NCBI GenBank assembly: GCA_964635065.1
Contig: CAZWMK010000028.1
Coordinates: 1-22,426 of the forward strand
From: CAZWMK01 sp964635065
GTDB taxonomy: Bacteria; Pseudomonadota; Alphaproteobacteria; Sphingomonadales; Sphingomonadaceae
Length of the DNA stretch: 22,426 bases
Direction of reading: 5' to 3'
Numbering within the stretch: the stretch's first letter is position 1; every line of letters starts with the position of its first letter. The notes under the pieces are model-generated. The model did no database searches. It was given only the letters and a program-made list of their open reading frames with translations, and was not told the DNA's origin. Below are positions 15,103 to 21,633 of this stretch, piece by piece. A program made the translations under genes and the position numbers.

Positions 15103-16389
15103 CTAGAGCCGGACGCGCACTGATTCGGCGTGCGCGGCCAGCCCTTCGGCCTCGGCCAGCGCGACAGCCGCCGGCCCGATCGCGGCCATTCCCCTGTCCG
15201 AACAATCGAGGAAGGTCGTGCGTTTCATGAAATCGGCGACCGACAGACCGGACGAAAAGCGCGCGCGGCGCCCGGTCGGCAGGACATGGTTCGGTCCGCC
15301 GATATAGTCGCCGATCGCTTCGGGCGTGTGACGACCCATGAAAACCGAACCGGCATGACGCACCTTTGCCAGCATGGCGTCAGGATCATCGACGCTGAGT
15401 GCGAGATGTTCCGGCGCCAGCCTGTCGATCAACGGCACGGAATCGGCCAGCTTTTCGACAAGGATGATCGCGCCATAGGCGTCCCAGCTTTTCCGGGCGA
15501 TGGCGCCTGTCTGCAGTCGGCCCAGCAGGCGCTCGACCGCAGCGGCAGTGGCATCGGCCAGCGCGGCATCGTCAGTGATCAGGATGGCTTGTGCAGTGGC
15601 GTCATGCTCTGCCTGGCTAAGCAGGTCGGCTGCCAGCCATTCGGGATTCGAAGCGCCGTCGGCGACAACAAGAATTTCGCTCGGTCCGGCAACCATGTCG
15701 ATACCGACGGTGCCGTAAAGCTGGCGCTTGGCTTCGGCGACATAGGCATTGCCGGGGCCAACGATCTTGTCGACCGGCGCAATCGAGGCCGTGCCATAGG
15801 CGAGCGCGGCCACAGCCTGCGCACCACCGATGCGATAGACATGATCGACGCCGGCGATTTCAGCGGCAACCAGCACCAGCGGATTCAGCCGGCCATCAGG
15901 CGTCGGCGTCACCATGGTCAGCCGTTCGACGCCTGCGACCTTGGCAGGAATGGCGTTCATCAGCACGGACGAGGGATAGGAGGCCAGCCCGCCTGGCACA
16001 TAAAGGCCGACGGCGTCGAGTGGACGCCAGCGCCAGCCGGCGCGCACACCGGCGGCATCGGTGCCGTCATGATCGGTCGGGCGCTGCTGCGCGTGGAAGG
16101 CGCGGATGCGGTTCGCGGCCAGTTCGAGTGCGGCCAGGACATCGGGAGCAACTGCTGTCCGGGCGGCGGCAATCTCGGTGCGCGATACTTCAAGGCCGGT
16201 GGCGCCAAGGTCGATGCGATCAAGGCGCTGCGTCAGTTCGAACAGCGCCGTATCCCCGCGCTTGCGGACATCGGCGATGATCGACTGTACGGCGGTCGTG
16301 ACATCGGCGTCGGCATCGCGCCGGTCGTTGACCAGGCTGTCGAAGGCGGCGGCAAAGCCGGGCGTGCGTGCATCAAGCCGTTGCGGCAT
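15103..16389 (-). CDS. hisD: Histidinol dehydrogenase
   Basis: Two-step NAD-dependent oxidation of histidinol to histidine; zinc enzyme. 428 residues, normal length. Seen: RAGWRWRPLDAVGLYVPGG (around 107-125), the glycine-rich GPGNAYVAEAKRQL, the signature GIDMVAGPSEILVVAD, the zinc ligands in SQAEHDATAQ, and the catalytic APEHLALSVDD. Its start overlaps the hisG end by 17 bases, so the two are cotranscribed and probably translationally coupled. It converges on the subtilase gene with only 15 bases between the stops and no visible terminator. Confidence 0.98.
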   Translation of the reverse strand: MPQRLDARTPGFAAAFDSLVNDRRDADADVTTAVQSIIADVRKRGDTALFELTQRLDRIDLGATGLEVSRTEIAAARTAVAPDVLAALELAANRIRAFHAQQRPTDHDGTDAAGVRAGWRWRPLDAVGLYVPGGLASYPSSVLMNAIPAKVAGVERLTMVTPTPDGRLNPLVLVAAEIAGVDHVYRIGGAQAVAALAYGTASIAPVDKIVGPGNAYVAEAKRQLYGTVGIDMVAGPSEILVVADGASNPEWLAADLLSQAEHDATAQAILITDDAALADATAAAVERLLGRLQTGAIARKSWDAYGAIILVEKLADSVPLIDRLAPEHLALSVDDPDAMLAKVRHAGSVFMGRHTPEAIGDYIGGPNHVLPTGRRARFSSGLSVADFMKRTTFLDCSDRGMAAIGPAAVALAEAEGLAAHAESVRVRL

Positions 16390-17038
16390 CGTTCACCACC
16401 TTGCGAAAAGCCTCTACCCATGGTGCGATTTCGGCGTTGCGCGTCTTGAACGCGGCGCGGTTGACGATGAGGCGCGAACTGACTTCGGCCAGCACCTCGA
16501 CTTCGACAAGGCCGTTTTCCTTGAGTGTCTTGCCGGACGAAACAAGGTCGACGATGCGGCTGGTCAGGCCAAGGGCGGGTGCCAGTTCCATTGCACCGTT
16601 CAGCTTCACGCATTCCGCCTGCACGCCGCGCGCGGCAAAATGGCGGCGGGTGATCGCGGGATATTTGGTGGCGACGCGGACATGGCTCCAGCTGCGCGGA
16701 TCGTCGTTGGCGGCTTGTGCTGCCGGTTCGGCGACCGACAGGCGGCATTTGCCGATGCCCAGATCGACGGGTGCATAGATTTCGGTGTAATCGAACTCCA
16801 TCAGCACGTCGTTTCCGGCAATACCCAGATGCGCCGCGCCAAAAGCGACGAAGGTCGCGACATCGAACGAACGCACGCGAATCAGGCGCAGGCCCGGAAT
16901 ATTGGTGGCGAATTGGAGCGCCCGGGACTTTTCGTCGGAAAAGGCGGGTTCGGGTTCAATGCCGATACGTGCCAGAAGCGGCAAGGCTTCGGACAGGATG
17001 CGGCCTTTCGGCAGTGCCATGATCAGATCTTGTGTCAC
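16373..17038 (-). CDS. hisG: ATP phosphoribosyltransferase, short form
   Basis: First step of histidine synthesis: joins ATP and PRPP. 221 residues from a GTG start (17036-17038) reading VTQDLIMALPKGRI. Sequences seen: LPKGR at about 9-13, GAAHLGIAGNDVLMEF, the PRPP-binding loop region near LTSRIVDLVSSGKTLKENGL, and VEVLAEVSSRLIVN. The length identifies the HisG-S type, which lacks the C-terminal regulatory domain and in known cases needs the separate HisZ subunit; hisZ is not in this window. Earlier in-frame TTG codons (to 17074) are less likely starts, and an ATG seven residues in (MALPKGR) is an alternative. Confidence 0.95.
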   Translation of the reverse strand: MTQDLIMALPKGRILSEALPLLARIGIEPEPAFSDEKSRALQFATNIPGLRLIRVRSFDVATFVAFGAAHLGIAGNDVLMEFDYTEIYAPVDLGIGKCRLSVAEPAAQAANDDPRSWSHVRVATKYPAITRRHFAARGVQAECVKLNGAMELAPALGLTSRIVDLVSSGKTLKENGLVEVEVLAEVSSRLIVNRAAFKTRNAEIAPWVEAFRKVVNDAATA

Positions 17039-17133
17039 GCCTTGCTGCCTAATCAAGCAGCACGCCAAGCGCAACCGCCGCTTGCACCTGCGACCTTGCT
17101 TTTTGCTGCGTTTTCACGCAAGGCGCGGGCAGA

Positions 17134-17162
17134 ATTGTGCGCCGTATGCGCGCGAATGTTAA
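17134..17162 (-). promoter_or_regulatory. Candidate promoter for hisGD
   Basis: On the minus strand TTAACA (17157-17162) and CACAAT (17134-17139) lie 17 bases apart. The predicted leader to the hisG GTG is about 90 bases long. It contains TGCGT-GAAA-ACGCA (17107-17120), which overlaps a second possible stem CCTTGC/GCAAGG (17094-17099 with 17118-17123). There is no run of His codons, so no classical His attenuator. Confidence 0.4.
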
Positions 17163-17174
17163 ATGTGAGGCCTG

Positions 17175-17393
17175 ATGGCGAAAGAAGAACTTCTGGAAAT
17201 GCGCGGCCAAGTGGTCGAGCTTCTCCCGAACGCGATGTTCCGCGTGAAGCTGGAAAACGACCATGAAATCCTGGGCCATACGGCGGGCAAGATGCGCAAA
17301 AACCGCATCCGTGTGCTGGTTGGTGATGAAGTGCTCGTTGAACTGACGCCTTATGATCTGACCAAGGGCCGGATCACGTACCGCTTCAAATAA
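17175..17393 (+). CDS. infA: Translation initiation factor IF-1
   Basis: 72 residues, the standard length, a single OB/S1 fold that binds the 30S A site during initiation. The sequence MAKEELLEMRGQVVELLPN, then MFRVKLENDHEILGHTAGKMRKNRIRVLVGD and a terminal KGRITYRFK, is unmistakable. The ATG has GAGG four bases upstream. It is divergent from hisG and is the first gene of infA-maf-RNase E/G-yacG, with five bases to maf. Confidence 0.99.
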   Translation: MAKEELLEMRGQVVELLPNAMFRVKLENDHEILGHTAGKMRKNRIRVLVGDEVLVELTPYDLTKGRITYRFK

Positions 17394-17398
17394 GGCCC

Positions 17399-17974
17399 GT
17401 GCCCGCACTGGTTCTTGCCTCAAGCAGCCCGCGACGGCTGGCGCTGCTTGAACAGATCGGACTGCGCCCCGGGCGCACGACGGCCCCCGATATTGATGAA
17501 ACGCCGCACAAGGGCGAAAAGCCGGATCATTACGCGCGGCGGCTGGCTCTGGCCAAAGCGGCGACGGTTGCACGAAACCCCGATGAAGTCGTGCTGGCGG
17601 GCGACACTGCGGTTGCGGTCGGTCGCCGAATCCTGCCGCAGGCGGGCGACGCTGCAACGGTGTCCGCCTGTTTGCGCCTGTTGTCGGGACGGCGGCACGA
17701 TGTCTGGTCGGCCATTGCCGTGATCGATGCCGAAGGGCGTGTGCGGCATCGCGTCGCGCACAGCAAGGTCAGCTTCAAACGCCTGTCCGAGGCCGAGATC
17801 GCCGCCTATGTCGCCATCGGCGAGGGTGTGGGCAAGGCCGGCGGCTATGCCATTCAGGGGCGCGCGGCGGCCTTTGTGCGCAGCGTGCAGGGGAGCTATT
17901 CAGGCATTGTTGGCCTGCCTTTGTTCGAAGCCCACGCCCTGCTCTCTGCCGCCGGATGCCATGGCGCGGGCTGA
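17399..17974 (+). CDS. maf: Maf-family nucleoside triphosphate pyrophosphatase
   Basis: Hydrolyses non-canonical or modified NTPs to the monophosphate and pyrophosphate, limiting their incorporation into nucleic acids. 191 residues from GTG (17399-17401), with AAGG upstream overlapping the infA stop. The Maf signature LASSSPRRLALLEQIGL begins at residue 6. The catalytic Asp lies in VVLAGDTAVAVG, followed by LSGRRHDVWSA and the GVGKAGGYAIQGRAAAFV segment. Its 3' end overlaps the RNase E/G gene by 14 bases. Which NTPs it prefers (dTTP/UTP or others) cannot be decided. Confidence 0.96.
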   Translation: MPALVLASSSPRRLALLEQIGLRPGRTTAPDIDETPHKGEKPDHYARRLALAKAATVARNPDEVVLAGDTAVAVGRRILPQAGDAATVSACLRLLSGRRHDVWSAIAVIDAEGRVRHRVAHSKVSFKRLSEAEIAAYVAIGEGVGKAGGYAIQGRAAAFVRSVQGSYSGIVGLPLFEAHALLSAAGCHGAG

Positions 17975-18998
17975 AGCCCTGATCGAGTGCGGCCTTGGCG
18001 AGACGCGCGCGCTCGTTGTCGAACATGGCCGGATTGCCGAAATTCATATCGAACGGGATATGGACATCGCTGTCGATACCGCCTTGCGCCCCGGCGCAGT
18101 GTGGACAGCACGGCTGGTTGAGATTCTTGTCTCCGGACGGCGCGGCATTGTCAGCCTGGGCGGCGGCGCGCAAGCCCTGATCGAGCCATTGCCGCAAGCC
18201 GCGACCAAAGGCGGCCTTCTCGCGGTTTCGGTCACGCGCATGGCCCTGCCCGAACGTGGACGGCCGCGTCTGCCGAAGGTGCAGGCGGCTGATATCGCCG
18301 CACGGGCGGACATTGTGGAAATGACGCCTGCGCCGACACTGGAAGACCGCTTGCGCGCACGCGGCCTGCCATGTCGTCATGTGTCCGGTCACGGCCCGGA
18401 TCTGCTTGAGGCGGCGGGGTGGAGCGAAATGATCGATGCCGCGCAGACCGGCTTCCTGCCTTTTTCGACCGGGCTTCTGACTATCACGCCGACACCCGCG
18501 ATGACGCTGATCGACGTTGATGGCCCCGGCGATCCGATAGCCTTGATGCAGGCCGGTGCTGTGGCGGCGGCACGGGCCATCCGTCTGTTCGACATCGGTG
18601 GCTCTATCGGGATCGATCTGCCGACCGTGACAGGCAAGGAGGCGCGGCAGGCCGCCGTCTCGGCATTCGACGCCGCCCTGCCGCAGCCGTTCGAGCGCAC
18701 GGTCATCAACGGATTCGGCTTTCTGCAGGTGGTGCGGCGGCGGCAGCGGCCTTCTGTCATCGAAATGCTGCAAGGCGATCCCGTGGCGGCGGCGGCGCTG
18801 GCGCTTTTGCGCCGGGCCGGGCGCACGGACGGTGTGGGACCATGCACGCTGCATGCGGCGCCCGCCGTCATCGACTGGCTCGCGGCACGACCGCGTCTTG
18901 TCGCAGCGCTGGAAACGGGGCTGGGGGTGGCCGTGTGCTTGCATCCCCGTCCGGAATTGCCGATAGCAGGCGCCTATGCAGCCCGCGCGCCCCGCTGA
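17961..18998 (+). CDS. Short ribonuclease E/G family protein
   Basis: 345 residues from MARAEALIECGLGETRALV, starting inside the end of maf. An S1-like segment (about 45-75: GAVWTARLVEILVSGRRGIVSLGGGAQALIEP) precedes the RNase E/G catalytic core. The two metal-binding aspartates of the family appear conserved: D185 in MTLIDVDG and D219 in SIGIDLPTV. It is much shorter than E. coli RNase G (about 490) or RNase E and lacks the CPxCxG zinc-link motif and any C-terminal scaffold. Probably an endoribonuclease of RNA processing or turnover, perhaps monomeric. The start is fixed by similarity; its ribosome binding site is weak, so coupling to maf is likely. It overlaps yacG by 23 bases. Confidence 0.88.
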   Translation: MARAEALIECGLGETRALVVEHGRIAEIHIERDMDIAVDTALRPGAVWTARLVEILVSGRRGIVSLGGGAQALIEPLPQAATKGGLLAVSVTRMALPERGRPRLPKVQAADIAARADIVEMTPAPTLEDRLRARGLPCRHVSGHGPDLLEAAGWSEMIDAAQTGFLPFSTGLLTITPTPAMTLIDVDGPGDPIALMQAGAVAAARAIRLFDIGGSIGIDLPTVTGKEARQAAVSAFDAALPQPFERTVINGFGFLQVVRRRQRPSVIEMLQGDPVAAAALALLRRAGRTDGVGPCTLHAAPAVIDWLAARPRLVAALETGLGVAVCLHPRPELPIAGAYAARAPR

Positions 18999-19152
18999 CC
19001 TTCGCTGTCCGATCTGCCGCCGCAAGGCCGCGCCGGAACATGCGCCCTTTTGTTCGCCGCGTTGTCGGGATGTCGATCTCGTCAACTGGCTGGACGACCG
19101 CTATGCCATTCCAGTGCGCGACGCAGAAGAATATGATGGCGAAATGAACTGA
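18976..19152 (+). CDS. yacG: DNA gyrase inhibitor YacG, zinc-binding
   Basis: 58 residues from ATG 18976, overlapping the RNase E/G gene by 23 bases in another frame and easily missed because of its size. It reads MQPARPADLRCPICRRKAA, with zinc ligands C11, C14, C26 and C30 (CPIC and FCSPRC) followed by RDVDLVNWLDDRYAIP, the hallmark of YacG. The E. coli member binds GyrB and inhibits DNA gyrase. Placing yacG after RNase E/G and maf fits a common alphaproteobacterial order. The last gene of the infA run. Confidence 0.95.
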   Translation: MQPARPADLRCPICRRKAAPEHAPFCSPRCRDVDLVNWLDDRYAIPVRDAEEYDGEMN

Positions 19153-19158
19153 CGCCAC

Positions 19159-19200
19159 TTGACCTTGATCAGTGCGCGGAGAACAATCCCTGCATATTTT
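19159..19200 (+). promoter_or_regulatory. FNR/FixK-type site and class II promoter of the universal stress gene
   Basis: TTGAC-CTTG-ATCAG (19159-19172) matches the FNR/FixK consensus TTGAT-N4-ATCAA at 8 of 10 half-site positions, including the inner C and G typical of FixK sites. A TATTTT -10-like hexamer at 19195-19200 would start transcription near 19207, which places the box centre at -41.5, the exact spacing of an FNR-activated class II promoter. Sequence-based prediction. Confidence 0.6.
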
Positions 19201-19242
19201 CAGATTATTCCAGCCACGGACAGCCAATTGGGGACAATCCAG

Positions 19243-20049
19243 ATGAAAACCATCATTTTGCACGTGCAAGCCGATCCTGCACTTGATGCGCGTCTGCAGG
19301 CCGCGCTTGATCTTGTGCGCAGCAGCAACGGCCATCTTGTCTGCGTGCAGGCCACGCCACTTTCCGCCTATGTCGGTTCCGATCCCTTTGGTGGCGTGTT
19401 CGTGATGGGCGATCTTGTGGCCGAGCTGAACAAGCGCGACAAGGAACTGCGCGATGGCGTCGAGGCCCGGCTGCAGGCCGAAGGCGTATCGTGGAGCTGG
19501 GTGCACATGGATGGCGATCCCGCAGCCGTTCTTGTCGAACAGGCACGGCTGGCCGATCTTGTCATCATGAGCCGCACGACCGACAAGCCGCGCGCCCGCC
19601 AGCCGCTGCCGCTGGTTGAAGATGTCGCACTGCATGCCCGCGCACCGGTGCTGGCCATTCCGCCGGAAGGCGAGGGTTTCGATGCCACGCGCCCGGCGCT
19701 GATTGCCTGGAACGGCTCGAACGAGGCGGCTTCCGCCCTGCGCGCTGCGATGCCGCTTTTGCGACAGGCCAGGGACGTGAAGATCCTCGTTGTCGGCAAT
19801 GAAAGCGACAGCTTCCCGAGCAGCGCCGCTGCGCTCTATCTCTCGCGCCAGGGTATCGAGCCGGAAATCCACGTCCGCGCCGGTGGCGGCGATGTCGCCG
19901 AGGCCATCAGTGCGGCGGCTGTCGAACTGGGCGCTGGTTATATCGTCATGGGTGCCTATGGCCATTCGCGCTTGCGCGAATTCCTGCTGGGCGGCGTGAC
20001 CCGTTCGCTTCTGTCGGCCAGCCGCCTGCCGCTGCTGCTCGCGCACTAA
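19243..20049 (+). CDS. Universal stress protein with tandem Usp domains
   Basis: 268 residues from MKTIILHVQADPALDARL, holding two Usp folds: about 1-140 and 150-268. The second has the ATP-binding pattern G-x2-G-x9-G at 237-251 (GAYGHSRLREFLLGG, then VTRSLL). Such proteins bind ATP and support survival during stress, often under low oxygen; the mechanism is not known for this protein. The start is set by a GGGGA site nine bases upstream and by the family N terminus; an earlier in-frame Met at 19159 lies inside the regulatory site and is rejected. A single gene, with an FNR-like site 70 bases upstream and an intrinsic terminator downstream. Confidence 0.94.
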   Translation: MKTIILHVQADPALDARLQAALDLVRSSNGHLVCVQATPLSAYVGSDPFGGVFVMGDLVAELNKRDKELRDGVEARLQAEGVSWSWVHMDGDPAAVLVEQARLADLVIMSRTTDKPRARQPLPLVEDVALHARAPVLAIPPEGEGFDATRPALIAWNGSNEAASALRAAMPLLRQARDVKILVVGNESDSFPSSAAALYLSRQGIEPEIHVRAGGGDVAEAISAAAVELGAGYIVMGAYGHSRLREFLLGGVTRSLLSASRLPLLLAH

Positions 20050-20066
20050 ACCACTGATCCGGCATG

Positions 20067-20101
20067 AAGGCGGAGGGACGTGCGTGCCCTTCGCCTTTTT
20101 T
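20067..20101 (+). terminator. Intrinsic terminator of the universal stress gene
   Basis: An 11-bp stem (AAGGCGGAGGG with CCCTTCGCCTT, one G-U pair) with a 9-base loop ends in a run of six T. It lies 17 bases after the stop codon. An outer repeat GGCATG (20061-20066) / CATGCC (20102-20107) could extend the stem around a T bulge. holA converges from the other side, but there is no T tract on that strand. Confidence 0.88.
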
Positions 20102-20113
20102 CATGCCCTCGTT

Positions 20114-21136
20114 TCAGGGGCGGCGCAAAAGGCCGATCATCACTTGCGCAGCCAGTACGTCGCCAGCCGATCCACTGCTCTTGATCGCACGTTCGGCGTC
20201 CAGCAGCCGGTGAATGGCGGCCCTGATCGCGGGCGTTGTCCAGCGGGACAGCTGTTTTGTCAGCGCGGGCTTTTCCTTCCAGAAGACCCGCTTGCCTTGT
20301 GCTTCGATCACGGCCGCAGGGCTGGCGCCGGCGTCGACAAGGGCGCGCAGTTCAAGCAGGCGCCAGAATTGCCGGATGATGGCGCGCAAGGCGGGAATAC
20401 CCGCCGTGCCTTGTATTCCCTGACGCTGCAACTGTTCGTCGGCAACACGGGCATCGCCTGCAAGCAGCGCCTCGACAAGAAGGGTGAAATCTGCCTCGCC
20501 AAACCGGGCGCCGATGGCGTCAAGGTCGGCCAGTTCCGCCATGTGAGGCCTGTCGGGGGCTGCGTCGCAGTAAAGCGCGAGTTTTTCGATTTCGCGCAAC
20601 AGTACACCGCGCTCGCCGCCGCTGACCTCGACAAGCTGCGCCGCCATGCCACGGCCCAGCTTCAGCCCGCAGGCCTGCGCTGCCTCATGGGCGACCTGTT
20701 CCAGATCCCGCGCGGTCGCCTCATAGAGGATGAACGCCTGCGCCAGTGGCGAGGCTTCGGCGAGCGCGACCAGAGCCGAGCCTTTTTTCAAAGCGCCGGC
20801 AACCATGATCACCGGATTGCCCGCCGCCGGGGCATTCAGCAACAGGCCGACAGCCTCGGCGCTTTCCTCGGCGGCGCCATCGACGCGGATCAGCCTGATG
20901 CCGCCGAACATCGAGACGGCGGCGGCTTCGTCCGCCAGCCGACCCGGATCGCTTTTCAACTGATCGGGCAGCAGGTCGATGCGCGTCATGGGATCGCTGG
21001 GATCGGTTAATTGTGCGGCGAGCTTTCCAGCGATGTCCCGCGCCTGCGCTTCATCGGGACCGTAAAGCAGGATAAGTCGCAGCGACGGATCGACCCGCTT
21101 CAAAAGCGCGGCCAATTCCGCCTTTCCGCCCTTCAT
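20114..21136 (-). CDS. holA: DNA polymerase III delta subunit
   Basis: Clamp-loader subunit that opens the sliding clamp at the replication fork. 340 residues, normal length. Features: MKGGKAELAALLKRVDPSLRLILLYGPDEAQARDIAGKL at the N terminus (AAA-like domain without a working P-loop), then LIRVDGAAEESAE, DPGRLADEAAAVSMFGGIRLI, and the C-terminal collar helices with PALRAIIRQFWRLLELRALV. Its ATG overlaps the lptE stop as ATGA. The leuS-lptE-holA order is widespread in proteobacteria. Confidence 0.95.
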   Translation of the reverse strand: MKGGKAELAALLKRVDPSLRLILLYGPDEAQARDIAGKLAAQLTDPSDPMTRIDLLPDQLKSDPGRLADEAAAVSMFGGIRLIRVDGAAEESAEAVGLLLNAPAAGNPVIMVAGALKKGSALVALAEASPLAQAFILYEATARDLEQVAHEAAQACGLKLGRGMAAQLVEVSGGERGVLLREIEKLALYCDAAPDRPHMAELADLDAIGARFGEADFTLLVEALLAGDARVADEQLQRQGIQGTAGIPALRAIIRQFWRLLELRALVDAGASPAAVIEAQGKRVFWKEKPALTKQLSRWTTPAIRAAIHRLLDAERAIKSSGSAGDVLAAQVMIGLLRRP

Positions 21137-21633
21137 GGGGCGGGGGACTGGCGCGCTTCGACGGCGATGCGCGTGGTGATTTGCCGGGCCAGATCATCGG
21201 CCAGCCGTTCGAGCGCGGCATTTTCAGCGGCAACCACGGCATAGTCGGAACTGACAACGTCGATCCCGGCATCGGCGCGGGCGGTTGCGTCGATCAGTGT
21301 CTTGCCCGCAACCGTATCGACCAGTTGCCAGCGTGCTCTGAGTGTACGGCGTTCGCGGGCGATCGAATCGTCGCCGCGAATGCCAAAGCCCTCGATGGCG
21401 TCATCGAGTTTGACGTCGAGGCGGTAGCGCGGGTTGCTTGCCGGGCGCAGTTGCTGGCGCAGGGCCTGTTCCATCAGAAACCCGGCCCGATCGGCAATCG
21501 GCGCAATCTGGATATCCGACAACATGGCCGTCGCCGTTGCGCTGCCGCCGCCGGCATATATGGGCTTCAGGCCACAGGCGGACAGCATGAGGCCGGATAG
21601 CAGCATGGCGGCCAGGGCGCGCGTTTTCATCAT
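21133..21633 (-). CDS. lptE: LPS-assembly lipoprotein LptE
   Basis: Outer-membrane lipoprotein that plugs LptD and helps place lipopolysaccharide on the cell surface. 166 residues. The signal (1-19) ends in the lipobox LSAC with C20, followed by GLKPIYAGG. The LptE/RlpB-like core includes DIQIAPIADRAGFLMEQALRQQL and RYRLDVKLDDAIEGFGI. Start MMKTRAL overlaps the leuS stop as ATGA; its own stop overlaps holA the same way, so leuS-lptE-holA is tightly coupled. Confidence 0.94.
   Translation of the reverse strand: MMKTRALAAMLLSGLMLSACGLKPIYAGGGSATATAMLSDIQIAPIADRAGFLMEQALRQQLRPASNPRYRLDVKLDDAIEGFGIRGDDSIARERRTLRARWQLVDTVAGKTLIDATARADAGIDVVSSDYAVVAAENAALERLADDLARQITTRIAVEARQSPAP

Noticed and set aside
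15130..16449. 439-codon open frame on the plus strand
   Set aside because: Antisense to hisD, which is certain; no family resemblance.
17775..19085. 436-codon open frame on the minus strand
   Set aside because: Fully antisense to maf, RNase E/G and yacG, with arginine-rich sequence of no known family; a frame shadow caused by high G+C.
19159..19242. N-terminal extension of the universal stress protein from an ATG at 19159
   Set aside because: The frame begins with a non-ATG codon inside the FNR-like site; the family N terminus and ribosome binding site mark 19243.
18868..20046. 392-codon open frame on the minus strand
   Set aside because: Antisense to yacG and the universal stress gene; also crosses the FNR-like promoter.
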